Below are positions 45,721 through 55,552 of a stretch of 64,000 bases of DNA, piece by piece (position 1 is the stretch's first letter; every line of letters starts with the position of its first letter). Both the position numbers and the translations under genes were made by a program. The stretch covers positions 98,722,947-98,786,946 of the forward strand of contig NC_055992.1 in the NCBI RefSeq assembly GCF_018446385.1, written 5' to 3'. The notes beneath the pieces were generated by a model, which was given only the letters and a program-made list of their open reading frames with translations, had not been told where the DNA came from and ran no database searches. This stretch comes from Zingiber officinale (taxonomy: Eukaryota; Streptophyta; Magnoliopsida; Zingiberales; Zingiberaceae).

Positions 45721-46376
45721 CCAAGTATGGAGACTTGGCACTGGAGAAGTCCAAGCAGGGAGCTTGGCACGTTAGAAAGTCCTGGTGAGTGAAGCCAGGC
45801 AGTGGGAAAGTCCTAACTGGGATGTTAGGCAGTTGGAAAGTCCTGGTGAGTGAAGCCAGGCAGTGGGAAAGTCCTAACTGGGATGTTAGGCAGTTGGAAA
45901 GTCCTGGTGAGTGAAGCCAGGCAGTGGGAAAGTCCTAACTGGGATGTTAGGCAGTGTGGAAAGTCCTGGTGAGTGAAGTCGGGCAAGGCAAAAATCCAGA
46001 TGGATCAAGGGTGATCGGACATCTGGTGGGAAAAGTCTAAGTGGGTCAAAAGGATTGACCGGACACTTAGCGGGGAGTGCTAGCAGGTCAAGGGAGTGAC
46101 CAGATGCTAGGGATGATGTACCAACAGGTCAAGGTTGACCGGATGTTGGTGTGGAAGCCTTAGGTTTAGGGCTGAGAAGTTTGGATCGGGCTGCAGACCG
46201 ATCCAATGATACATGGCTCATCTGATCGGTCTGGAGACCGATCAGAAGAAGATCAGTGGCAAACTAGCAAGAAGCCTGATCGGTCTACGGACCGATCAGA
46301 AGGTTTCCTGATCGGTCTGTGGACCGATCAGGAGGTTTCTGAAAGGCTTCTTCCCTGATCGGTCCACAGACCGATC
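45721..46376 (+). repeat. Array of about 17 hairpins with variable, self-complementary stems
   Basis: Successive units pair internally: CCAAG/CTTGG, CCAAGC/GCTTGG, CCTGG/CCAGG around loop TGAGTGAAG (three times), CCTAAC/GTTAGG (three times), a CCTGG/TCGGG unit, CCAGAT/ATCTGG, CTAAGT/ACTTAG, CTAGCA/TGCTAG and CCAACA/TGTTGG. Five 20-bp units follow at 46184-46376, four of them with GATCGGTC/GACCGATC arms. All lie upstream of the TATA box at 46442, so they are in U3 and would be transcribed only at the 3' end of the element RNA. Confidence 0.88.
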
Positions 46377-46441
46377 AGGGTTCTAGCCGTTGCGACGCAA
46401 CGACTAGTTTCTTCGCTGTTTCGCTGTTTCTTCTTCGCATG

Positions 46442-46448
46442 TATAAAG
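46442..46448 (+). promoter_or_regulatory. LTR TATA box
   Basis: TATAAAG follows the hairpin array by about 65 bp; the matching site in the 3' LTR is near 51473. Confidence 0.7.
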
Positions 46449-46963
46449 GGGTCGAGGGCTGCTGCTGTACAGGAACTCTTGTTCTTTCTTTCCTCTCTTC
46501 TGCTGAAGATTTGTGGGCTGCGATAAGAGCTCTGTTGAGTTCTGCTGCTGTTAGGGTTTTTGAAGCTGCTGCTTCATCCGGACTCCAGTCGATGAAAAAG
46601 CAAGATTGGAAGAGTGCTTGTGTATTCTTATTGTATTTCTTGCTTATTCTTTGTACTTGTACTCCTGTTTGTTGTTGCAAACAAGTGTGGCGAGGTTTCT
46701 CCACCCAGAAGGAGTTTTTATTAGCCGATTTTCCGGGGACTCATCCACCGACGGATTGATTGGGTTCGTCCACCTTACGGACACGCCGAGGAGTAGGAGC
46801 ATCATCTCCGAACCTCGTACATCGCTGTGTTAAGGTTTGATATTCTTCCTTTCGTTTCTAGTTTATTTTTCCGCTGCGCTAACGAATTGTAGGAAGAAAC
46901 GAGCGATTTGGGGTCGGCTATTCACACCCCCCCTCTCTAGCCGTACGAAGAGATCCTAACAAG

Positions 46964-46975
46964 TGGTATCAGAGC
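46964..46975 (+). other. Primer-binding site (initiator Met tRNA type)
   Basis: TGGTATCAGAGC two bases after the 5' LTR, as at 26449-26460. Confidence 0.9.
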
Positions 46976-47022
46976 AAGGCCGCTCTTCGTCGGATCAACA
47001 TCCGTGGGAGCAAAGCTAGAGA

Positions 47023-48486
47023 ATGGATCTCTATGGAGAAGACATCACCATTCCACCCTTCTACGAATGCGGCGACTTCGCGTATTGGATGGTAAGGATG
47101 AAGTACTTTCTTATGACTAACATAGTGAATTGGTTTTGTGTACAAGAAGGTTTTACTCCTCCGGTGGATAAGGAAGGAAAACCACTTGAGAAGAAGGAGT
47201 GGACAAGAGAACAAATTCACAAATCCGAAATCAACGAAGAGGTAACGAGAATAATTGAATTTTCATTGCCTACTAACATCTTGTGTAAGATAGGTTACAA
47301 CAATGCCAAGGAATTATGGGATAACTTGGCCAAGTTCCATGAGGGAAGCTCAAATTCAAGCCATGAAGAGGAGCTAAGTGAGCCAAGTAGCTCACATCAT
47401 GGAGGAGAAGATTTAGAAGTTGAGGGTCACTCAACATCTAAAGAAGAAGAGGAGGAGAGTTCCTCTTCAAGATTGGAGCAAGAAGAAGAAGCTTCTACCT
47501 CCGGAAGGGATGAAGATGAGAGCGGTCATCCATCCTCAACCCTAGGTAACTCAAGCATTTTAATTTCTAGCAAATTACACATAATGTGCTTCGAGTGTAG
47601 GGAATTTGGGCACTACAAGAGCAAGTGTCCAAAGAGGGTTAGAAAGACTCCACCGGCACCAAAGGTCAAGGAAGCCGGCGTCCCAACACGCAAAGGCAAG
47701 AAGCACGTGGTGTGCTTTCAATGCAAGCAACGGGGACACTATAGGAGCCAATGTCCGAAGGGGAGGAAATCTCACAAGGACAAGGGATGCACATCGATAG
47801 GGGGAGCTAAGGCAAACCCTAAGGTATCTTTTAAGGCTCATTCGTGCAATTCTAGTAGGATACATGCTAGTAATTTTATTGCATTAGTCAATAATGATAA
47901 GCATGTTAACACTAGAAATCAATACATGTGCTTAGGTGCTAAACATGTCAACCTAGATAGGGATACTACTAGGAATGCTAACCCTAGGATTAACACTTCT
48001 AAGGTTAAGGAAAACCTAGGTAGAAACCCTAAATCAACTAGACACATGCCTAGGAACACCTCAAGAAAGAATGACAAATCAAAACTTGAGGTAATAGAAA
48101 AGGAGAATCAAGTCTTGAGGTCAAGGCTTGATACCCTAGAAAAGGCCCTTAAAAATTTAGAGAAGTCAACTCTAGGGCCTAAGGGTCAAAAGTCCCAGGA
48201 CAAGAAAGGTTTGGGTCACAAATCTAAGTCCCAAGTGGTCAAGCCCACTTACCACAATGTTCCATTCGATTATGGAACAAAACCTAGGGCTAGGAAGACC
48301 ACCACCAAGGTCACAAGGGGAGTCACCCCTAGAGTTGATCTTGATGAGTCCCAAATGACCAAGGCTTCAAAGCCTAAGAGGGTCATTAGGAGGGTTGCTA
48401 GGGAAGTTATCCCTAGTGAATTTTTAGTGAACCCAATGAGCTCAAATAGGTATTGGGTTCCTAGGAGCATCTTCTCTACCCCATAG
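47023..48486 (+). CDS. gag: Gag protein of a gag-only Copia-type element (487 aa)
   Basis: A complete frame from ATG 47023, 48 bp after the primer site, to TAG at 48484-48486. Residues 1-110 are a Copia-type Gag N-terminus (FAYWMVRMKYFL, NAKELWDNLAKFHEG) but short compared with usual Gags: most of the UBN2-like core after LAKFHEG appears missing. An acidic Glu/Ser-rich linker (about 110-180) follows. Two CCHC zinc knuckles, CFECREFGHYKSKC (about 188-201) and CFQCKQRGHYRSQC (about 230-243), have all ligands. A basic, coiled-coil-like region (about 340-390) comes next, and the protein ends near SEFLVNPMSSNRYWVPRSIF. That motif normally sits just before the protease in Copia polyproteins, and here the stop comes right after it. 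It should bind and package RNA; enzymes would have to come from another element. Confidence 0.85.
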   Translation: MDLYGEDITIPPFYECGDFAYWMVRMKYFLMTNIVNWFCVQEGFTPPVDKEGKPLEKKEWTREQIHKSEINEEVTRIIEFSLPTNILCKIGYNNAKELWDNLAKFHEGSSNSSHEEELSEPSSSHHGGEDLEVEGHSTSKEEEEESSSSRLEQEEEASTSGRDEDESGHPSSTLGNSSILISSKLHIMCFECREFGHYKSKCPKRVRKTPPAPKVKEAGVPTRKGKKHVVCFQCKQRGHYRSQCPKGRKSHKDKGCTSIGGAKANPKVSFKAHSCNSSRIHASNFIALVNNDKHVNTRNQYMCLGAKHVNLDRDTTRNANPRINTSKVKENLGRNPKSTRHMPRNTSRKNDKSKLEVIEKENQVLRSRLDTLEKALKNLEKSTLGPKGQKSQDKKGLGHKSKSQVVKPTYHNVPFDYGTKPRARKTTTKVTRGVTPRVDLDESQMTKASKPKRVIRRVAREVIPSEFLVNPMSSNRYWVPRSIFSTP

Positions 48487-50476
48487 ATGGGTTAGAGAGT
48501 GTCAACTCCGATTAGAAGGGTAGTTAACCCAACTTTGAGGAAATTGACACTCAAGGAGCATTTTCAATGTTTTGAGAACTTTTGAAAATGAAATGGAATT
48601 ATCATTTACTCCTTTGAAGAGTTAAATGTGCCTAAAGATTGGAAATTTTATTTTTAATCTCAATTGGCACAATTTGGGAAAATCTAGAGAACTCTCGAGG
48701 AAAAATGAAACATGCCAAGTTTTGAGGATAAATTTGATCTTTAAGTGGCATGAATTAATCTAGAGTTCAAGAAGTGTCAAAATTAGGATTTTGGCATCTT
48801 GGGGGCAATCTAGGATTAAATTTGAAGTCAGCCAAGTGGTTAAGGATACTTAGATAGGTAATCTAGGTATATTTATTTATGCTAAATCTTGCCATGATTG
48901 TTTGCCCTCACATGTCATGACATCATGTTTAGTTTTATCATCATTTGAAATGTCATGATAATGTTTAGGCTAGTTTTTATGTCATGTTTATTTAAGTTTC
49001 AAACTTTATGCCATGACATCATGACATTGGCACATGTTTTCATTTATGATATCATTTTATGTCATGTCATCATCTCTTGCATTAGTAATCAATTGAATTG
49101 ATTTAAGGATGAAAAACACATTTTGATATTGAGATCAAATTTGTGTTTAGAAAATGCATGAGACCTTAGTCTAAGATACCTAAACCCATATCTCACATCA
49201 AAATTGACATGGATGTGTTTGATACACTTTAGATGTGTGTGAGATATTAGGATCATGAGTTAGGATCAAGGTGCATAGTTCTTGTACCTAGATGAGCCTA
49301 ATTCAATAAATGGAGGATCATAGGGAAAACTTGTATACAAGTCATGTACATATAGTCCTAAGATTATGATCCTAAATTAAAGGGTTTAAAATCATTTCAA
49401 AATTGATTTGAAAAACCTTGATGAAGCTTTCCTAGTGATTGCATTCATCATTGATCATTGTGATACAAAGTTGAGTTAAACTTGAACTATTTCAAAGTTT
49501 TTGAACTTTGTATCAAGATTGAAAAATGGAAGTTATTTTCATATAAAACTATTTTTCCATGATAGTGTATGATATGAGGAATGTAACCTCAAAGTTTCGT
49601 AATTTTTGGAATTTTCTTGAATTTATTAGGAGTTTCTGATTTTCCGGAAGGGGAAATCAGAAGTTCTAATTTCAGTGGCTGGATCGGTCCGGGGACCGAT
49701 CCAGGGAAGATCTGATCAGTCTGCGGACCGATCCATAGAGTTTGGACCGATCCAGTGAGTTCCAGTAGCACGAGTGCGATCTGGTGAAGGGCTGATCGGT
49801 CTGGGGACCGATCAGGGCGTGCCGAATTTCTGATTTTTTAGCTGTTGTCTGAAATTTCAGTTATGGAAGTAGTGTTTTTGGATTTCTAAAGGTTTGGAAC
49901 TCTCAAAGACATTGTTGGTGCAATGGTCAAAGGGGGAGTTGACCTTTAGGGGGAGTTTTACCTAATTGTCAAGGGGGAGTTGACTTTTAGGGGGAGTTTT
50001 TACTCCTTAAGACTTTTGAGAATTAGTGATATGGGATTATCACTAAGTTGATTGTTGAGTTTAGTATCAAGGGGGAAATTAAGAGTTTCAATGAAAGGTA
50101 TGGGACTTTCATTAGGAAGAAACTCTTGACCTTGATACTCTCCTTTTTCTTTTTGATATGTGTCAAAAAGGGGAGAGTGTTCATTGGAAAATTATTGGAG
50201 AACCCAAGTTAGGTTATCGGGTTAACCTAAGCTAGGGGAAGAATGTCAAGGAATGTTCAAGGAAGAACATTGGAATTCTTTTTGATGTGTGTCAAAAAGG
50301 GGGAGAATTATTGGAGAACCCAAGTTAGGTTATCGGGTTAACCTAAGGGGAGAATGTCCAGAGAATGTTCAAGGAAAGAACATTGGACATTGGAAGATGG
50401 TTGGAAAACCTAAGTTAGGTTATCGGGTTAACCTAACTTGATTATGGGTTTTGTCAAACATCAAAAAGGGGGAGAT
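48487..50476 (+). other. Non-coding 3' region of the gag-only element
   Basis: About 2 kb without coding potential. Notable items are three GATCGGTC-type hairpins (49682-49701, 49714-49733, 49794-49813), GGGGGAGTT repeats at 49930-50000, three copies of TTAGGTTATCGGGTTAACCT (about 50210, 50324 and 50416), and three polypurine-like tracts at about 50165, 50292 and 50463-50475. The last abuts the 3' LTR. Confidence 0.8.
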
Positions 50477-52028
50477 TGTTGGTGCAACCTTAGGTCAAGG
50501 TTGACCCGACTCGAGGTGACTTGACTCGAGTTGTATTTTGATGTTTGACTTGGGAAGATTGTTGGTGCAACCTTAGGTCAAGGTTGACCTAGTTGAGTTG
50601 CATGTTGATGTTTGACACTCGTGAGAGAGTTCTATTCTTGATATGGGACAAGAATAGATGTTTGGGAGATTATTGGTGCAACCGTAAGTCAAGGTTGACT
50701 TGGTTGACCTGATTCGGGAAAAAGTCCAAGTATGGAGACTTGGCACTGGAGAAGTCCAAGCAGGGAGCTTGGCACGTTGGAAAGTCCTGGTGAGTGAAGT
50801 CAGGCAGGGGAAAGTCCTAACTGGGATGTTAGGCAGTTGGAAAGTCCTGGTGAGTGAAGCCAGGAAAAGGACTAACCGGGATGTTAGGCGGTTAGAAAGT
50901 CCCGTGAGTGAAGCCGGGAAGTCCTAACTGGGATGTTAGGCGGTTGGAAAGTCCCGTGAGTGAAGCCGAGCAGGGAAAGTCCTAGGGATGTTAGGCAGGT
51001 GAAAGTCCCCGTGAGTGAAGTCGGGCAGGCAAAAATCCGGATGGATCAAGGGTGATCGGACATCCGGTGGGAAAAGTCTAAGTGGGTCAAAAGGATTGAC
51101 CGGACAGGCGGGGAGTGCTAGCAGTCAAGGGAGTGACCGGATGCTAGGGATGATGTACCAACAGTCAAGGTTGACGGATGTTGGTGTGGAAGCCTTAGGT
51201 TTAGGGTGAGAAGTTTGGATCGGGCACGATCCAATGATATGGCTCATCTGATCGGCCGAGACCGATCGAAGAAGATCGATGGCAAACTAGCAAGAAGTCG
51301 ATCGGTCGGACCGATCGGGTTCTGATCGGTGTGGACCAATTAGGAGGTTTCCGATCGGTCCATGGACCGATCGAGTGACCTTTCCTGATCGGTCTGCCCG
51401 ATCAGATGTTGATCGGTCCACGCATCGATCAGGTTCTAGCTGGCTAGTTTCTTCATTGTTTCTTCTTCGCAGTATAAAGGGGTCGAGGGCTGCTGCTGTA
51501 CAGGAACTCTTGTTCTTTCTTTCCTCTTTGAAGATTTGTGGGCTGCGATAAGAGCTCTGTTGAGTTCCTTCCGAAAGCTTCGCGTGAGCTTCCCCGACTG
51601 GAACAGCTGCTGCTGTTAGGGTTTTTGAAGCTGCTGCTTCATCCGGACTCCAGTCGATGAAAAAGCAAGATTGGAAGAGTGCTTGTGTATTCTTATTGTA
51701 TTTCTTGCTTATTCTTTGTACTTGTACTCCTGTTTGTTGTTGCAAACAAGTGTGGCGAGGTTTCTCCACCCAGAAGGAGTTTTTATTAGCCGATTTTCCG
51801 GGGACTCATCCACCGACGGATTGATTGGGTTCGTCCACCTTACGGACACGCCGAGGAGTAGGAGCATCATCTCCGAACCTCGTACATCGTTGTGTTAAGG
51901 TTTGATATTCTTCCTTTCGTTTCTAGTTTATTTTTCCGCTGCGCTAACGAATTGTAGGAAGAAACGAGCGATTTGGGATCGGCTATTCACACCCCCCCCC
52001 TCTCTAGCCGTACGAAGAGATCCTAACA
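50477..52028 (+). repeat. 3' LTR of the third gag-only element
   Basis: 1552 bp. The downstream part (from about 51480) is nearly identical to the 5' LTR apart from about 40 bp (51568-51607) absent from the 5' copy. The hairpin array (about 50725-51430) has many small deletions compared with 45721-46376. Confidence 0.95.
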
Positions 52029-52986
52029 TATAGTACTTTTCAATTGATTTTGTAAATATCTCATGTTAATTTTGATGTTGATCAACCAAGTTAAGTTAGG
52101 TTATATATATTTAATGACTTGTGTTTAAGTGTACAGGAACTTAGAAACACAAGAAGTCGAGCGGAAGATAGATCGAGCGAGAATGATGATACAAGAAGGG
52201 AGTCGATGGACTCGGCGCATCTGAGAGACGAGGAGCTGCGAAAAGTAAACCAACGGAGGGAGAAGGATGCAGTCCAAGGGAAGAAAAATAGGAGGAAATC
52301 TGCTCGAGAAGGTTAGAGTTGGGTCCAGTGAGCACAGCTCCAGACAACCGAAGCATCACCCAAGCGAGCGAAACTAAGAATGGTCAACTTCTGAGGCTGA
52401 CCACTGAGGCACCTCGGATGGCCCAGGGTACCTCTATTCCAGGCGCTTCAAATGGAGTTGAGGCATCTCGCATGCAGAGCTACTACGGATAACCACTGCA
52501 AGACTTAAGGCTCCTCTGATGAGCTGGAGAGACGTTGCATCGAGAATAAAGACGGAGTCGATTGGAGACGCTTTCAATGGCGACTGAGGCACCTCCAACA
52601 ATTCAGATCAGTGAAGAGGATAAAACTTTATCTAGTTGGTGTTAGTCTACGTTAGACCGGTTAGAGATGAGATAAATAGCCCTGAAACCTAAGTTAGAAT
52701 TTTCTCTTGCTTGAACTTGGCAAGGATACAAGTTAGTTAAGCATAAACAATTAGCATTAAAAAGAAATAACAACTTAGGGAAATGAGTAAGAGACACTAG
52801 AGATTACTTTGTTACAATCGGGAAGGTTGTTAATCCAAGACAGTTGAAAGCGCACTAAAGTTTTTCTTCGTTGAAGACGGAGAAATCTCTTACACTCTTT
52901 GATAGTAACTAGGAAGTTAATATAAAAGTTGTTATTGAATTCCTAACTCCAAGGTACTCTAACTTGAGTGTTAGAGTGGCTGAGCT
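52029..52986. mobile_element. LTR fragment with an inverted R-U5 part
   Basis: 52051-52690 reads as the U3 of the family at 29816 (start TGTAAATATCTC, AGATAAATAG box near 52670). From about 52693 to 52965 the sequence matches the opposite strand of the R-U5 part of that family (compare 44590-44820 inverted). The LTR was therefore broken and its downstream half inverted. No genes; short flanking sequence at 52966-52986. Confidence 0.65.
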
Positions 52987-53386
52987 TAGGGATGAGCAAA
53001 ATTTGGTTAAACCTAAAAAACTAAATAAATCAACCAAATTTTAAAATTCGGTTCGGCTTATTCAAAAAAAAATCTAAAAAAATTAGTTAATTCGTTTCAG
53101 TTTTAAATTTCTTATTCGGTTAAATTGAATTTACCGAATTTTTGGATCAAATCAAAATTTTACACCCTATTTCTAAGACTGAATTAAAAAAATGGTTAAT
53201 TTGGTTAATTCGGTTTTTGAACGAATTAACTGATATTTTATCGGTTTAGTTTATTCATTTTTTAAAATTTGGTTGGTTAGGTTTGCTAAAAAAAAAATTG
53301 ATTCGTTCAATTCGATTTATTCGAAAAAAATTGATTCGGTTCAGTTCAATTAATTCAATTCAGTTTTAACCAAATACTCACTCCTA
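52987..53386. mobile_element. MITE-like element, about 400 bp
   Basis: AT-rich, non-coding, with imperfect terminal inverted repeats (TAGGGATGAGCA at the start; the end reads TAGGAGTGAGTA on the opposite strand) and many TTCGGTT motifs inside. GCT occurs on both sides (52984-52986 and 53387-53389) as a possible 3-bp target duplication. Superfamily not determined. Confidence 0.6.
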
Positions 53387-53576
53387 GCTAAGGCAAGGCA
53401 CCCTAGCCTTCCTTCTAACGTTTCTTCTTCCTTGGTCTCCTTTTTTCTAGCTCGGTGATCAATTCCTCTCACTATTCAACAACTTGGTTAATATAGAAGA
53501 TAGCTCGCCAGTGGCTCACCCATCGGCGATCTCAAGCAGGATTAGGCATCCATCTCACCAACAACTTGTTAGTATC
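53387..53576. other. Short background segment
   Basis: Non-coding spacer between the MITE-like element and a solo LTR; nothing recognised. Confidence 0.4.
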
Positions 53577-54439
53577 CCCAAGGTAATTTTGATATAATCA
53601 ACCAAGTTAGGTTAGGTTCTATTAATTTTGAACTCCTGTGTCTAAATGTGCAAGAACTTAGGAGCACAGGAAGTCGAGCGAAAGACGTGACTAGTGAGAA
53701 AGACGGCACGGGAGAGAACCGACGGGCTCAATGCATCCGAGAGATGAGGTGTTGTAGAAGAGTATGTGGGCGAACAAGAAGGAGGCGTGCGACGTTTCCA
53801 AGGGACTAGAAGTCGGAGCAGAAGACTACTAGAAGCCCAGAAAATGGGTTCGGGTCAGCCATATTCTGGATAGACGAAATCACCCAAGCAAGCGGAGCCG
53901 GAGCCAGAGCGGAAGACCTGGACCCAAGTGAGCTGAGCCGGAGCAAGAACCCGGACCAAACAAGTTAACATACGATTAACTTTGGTCCAGGCGCTTGGAG
54001 GTCCGTGCGCCCGGACTATGAAAATTATCTAGATCCCGTTTAGCGCAATCCGTTGCGATGGGGATAAAATTTTATCCCCCTCCAGGCGCTTGGAACCCTT
54101 CTAGGCACCCCGACCAGGACTATAAATACAGCCTTGGTCTCAGAAGCTTAAACAGAACACTTGTAAACAATTTCCTTTATCTAGCTTTATATTTTGAGTT
54201 GCTTTAACTACTGTAAGAGGCTTATCCGCCTAAAGGAGACTTTGATAGTGAGCTTCAACTTTCTTGAATTAACGATCTCCCCGGTTGTAATCAAATAAAC
54301 CTCATTGTGTCTCTTCTTTCTAGTTTTTTATTTAATTTATGCAAGTATTAGTTTAATTAAACTATAACGTTCGAGGAAAGTTCGTGTTATTTTTGTAGGG
54401 CTATTCATCCTCTTCTATCCAACCACCAAGGGTCATACA
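53577..54439 (+). mobile_element. Copia-type solo LTR (TSD CAACT)
   Basis: 863 bp from TGTTAGTATCCCC to GGGTCATACA, flanked by CAACT at 53572-53576 and 54440-54444. Related to the LTRs at 25538 and 41387. U3 contains GGCGCTTGG/CTAGGCACC-type hairpins, a perfect 20-bp palindrome GGGGATAAAATTTTATCCCC at 54060-54079 and a TATA box within an inverted repeat at 54112-54139. Confidence 0.93.
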
Positions 54440-55552
54440 CAACTCATATAAAATTATTCAACTGTCCTCCAATACACTATTCTTATTATTATTTTTCGTC
54501 TATATCTCCCTTTTAAATCTTAAATTAGGGATGCGTTATAACAGTTATGAATTGTAACTTCTATATATGTTGTATAATCAACCAAGTCAGGTTAGGTTCT
54601 ATTGATTTTTAACTCCTGTGTCTAAATGTGCAAGAACTTAGGAGCACAGGAAATCGAGCGAAAGACGTGACTAGTGAGAAAGACGGCACGGGAGAGAACC
54701 GACGGGCTCAATGCATCCGAGCGACGAGGTGTTGCAGAAGAGTATGTGGGCGAACAAGAAAGAGGCGTGCGACGTTTCCAAGGGACTAGAAGTCGGAGAA
54801 GAAGACTACTCAAAGCCCAGAAAATGGGTTCGGGTCAGCCATATTCTGGATAGATGAAATCACCCAAGCAAGCGGAGCCGGAGCCAGAGCGGAAGACCTA
54901 GACCCAAGTGAGCTGAGCCGGAGCAAGAACCCGGACCAAACAAGTTAACATAAGGTTACCTTTGGTCCAGGCGCTTGGAGGTCCGTGCGCCCGGACTATG
55001 AAAATTATCTAGATCCCGTTTAGCGCAATCCGTTGCGATGGGGATAAAATTTTATCCCCCTCCAGGCGCCTAGAACCCTTCTAGGCACCCCGACCAGGAC
55101 TATAAATACAGCTTTGGTCTCAGAAGCTTAAACAGAACACTTGTAAACAATTTCCTTTGTCTAGCTTTATATTTTGAGTTGCTTTAACTACTGTAAGAAG
55201 CTTCTCCGCCTAAAGGAGACTTTGATAGTGAGCTTCAACTTCCTTGAATTAACGATCTCCCCGATTGTAATCAAATAAACCTCATTGTGTCTCTTCTTTT
55301 TAGTTTTTTATTTAATTTATGCAAGTGTTAGTTTAATTAAACTATAACGTTCGAGAAAAGTTCATGTTATTTTTGTAGGGTTATTCATCCTCTTCTATCC
55401 GACCGCCAAGGGTCATACACAACTCATATAAAATTATTCAACTGTCCTCCAATACACTATTCTTATTATTATTTTTCGTCTATATCTCCCTTTTAAATCT
55501 TAAATTAGGGATGCGTTATAACATTTATGAATTGTAACTGCTATATATGTTG
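53593..55552 (+). repeat. 980-bp tandem duplication containing the solo LTR
   Basis: Copy 1 spans 53593-54572 and copy 2 spans 54573-55552. They differ at few positions. The unit holds the solo LTR without its first 16 bp, plus about 130 bp of downstream flank. The second LTR copy (54573-55419) is followed by CAACT as in copy 1, so duplication came after LTR insertion. No genes inside. Confidence 0.92.
54112..54139 (+). promoter_or_regulatory. TATA box in an inverted repeat (copy 1)
   Basis: GACCAGGACT, loop ATAAATAC, AGCCTTGGTC: arms pair if G-T wobbles are allowed at some positions, as expected for RNA. The same site recurs 980 bp later in copy 2. Confidence 0.65.

Larger units (their letters stand above)
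45463..46961 (+). repeat. 5' LTR of the third gag-only element
   Basis: 1499 bp, TGTTGGTGCAACC to GATCCTAACA. The start motif recurs in degenerate form at about 45559 and 45667, each after a purine-rich GGGAGATT-like tract. It includes the hairpin array 45721-46376 and a TATAAAG box at 46442. The frame at 46606-46833 recurs unchanged in the other LTR but starts with TTG and matches nothing known, so it is not called as a gene. Confidence 0.95.
45463..52028 (+). mobile_element. Third gag-only LTR element, 6.6 kb, intact Gag (TSD TATAG)
   Basis: 5' LTR 45463-46961, primer-binding site, intact gag 47023-48486, 2 kb non-coding region, polypurine tract, 3' LTR 50477-52028. TATAG flanks both sides (45458-45462 and 52029-52033). 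No protease, integrase or RT is present, so it is non-autonomous. The intact Gag and nearly identical downstream LTR halves indicate the youngest full element in the window. The LTR U3 regions, in contrast, differ by many small deletions in their hairpin arrays. Confidence 0.95.

Noticed and set aside
45781-45960. CRISPR-like array of spaced repeats
   Set aside because: This is plant nuclear DNA inside an LTR. Units are contiguous hairpins with no unique spacers and no cas genes.
46184-46376. Hairpins as microRNA precursors
   Set aside because: Stems of 8 bp with loops of about 4 bases are far shorter than plant miRNA foldbacks.
46606-46833. 75-aa frame found unchanged in both LTRs (also 51671-51898)
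   Set aside because: Identity follows from the two LTRs being copies of each other. It starts with TTG, straddles R-U5 and matches no known family.
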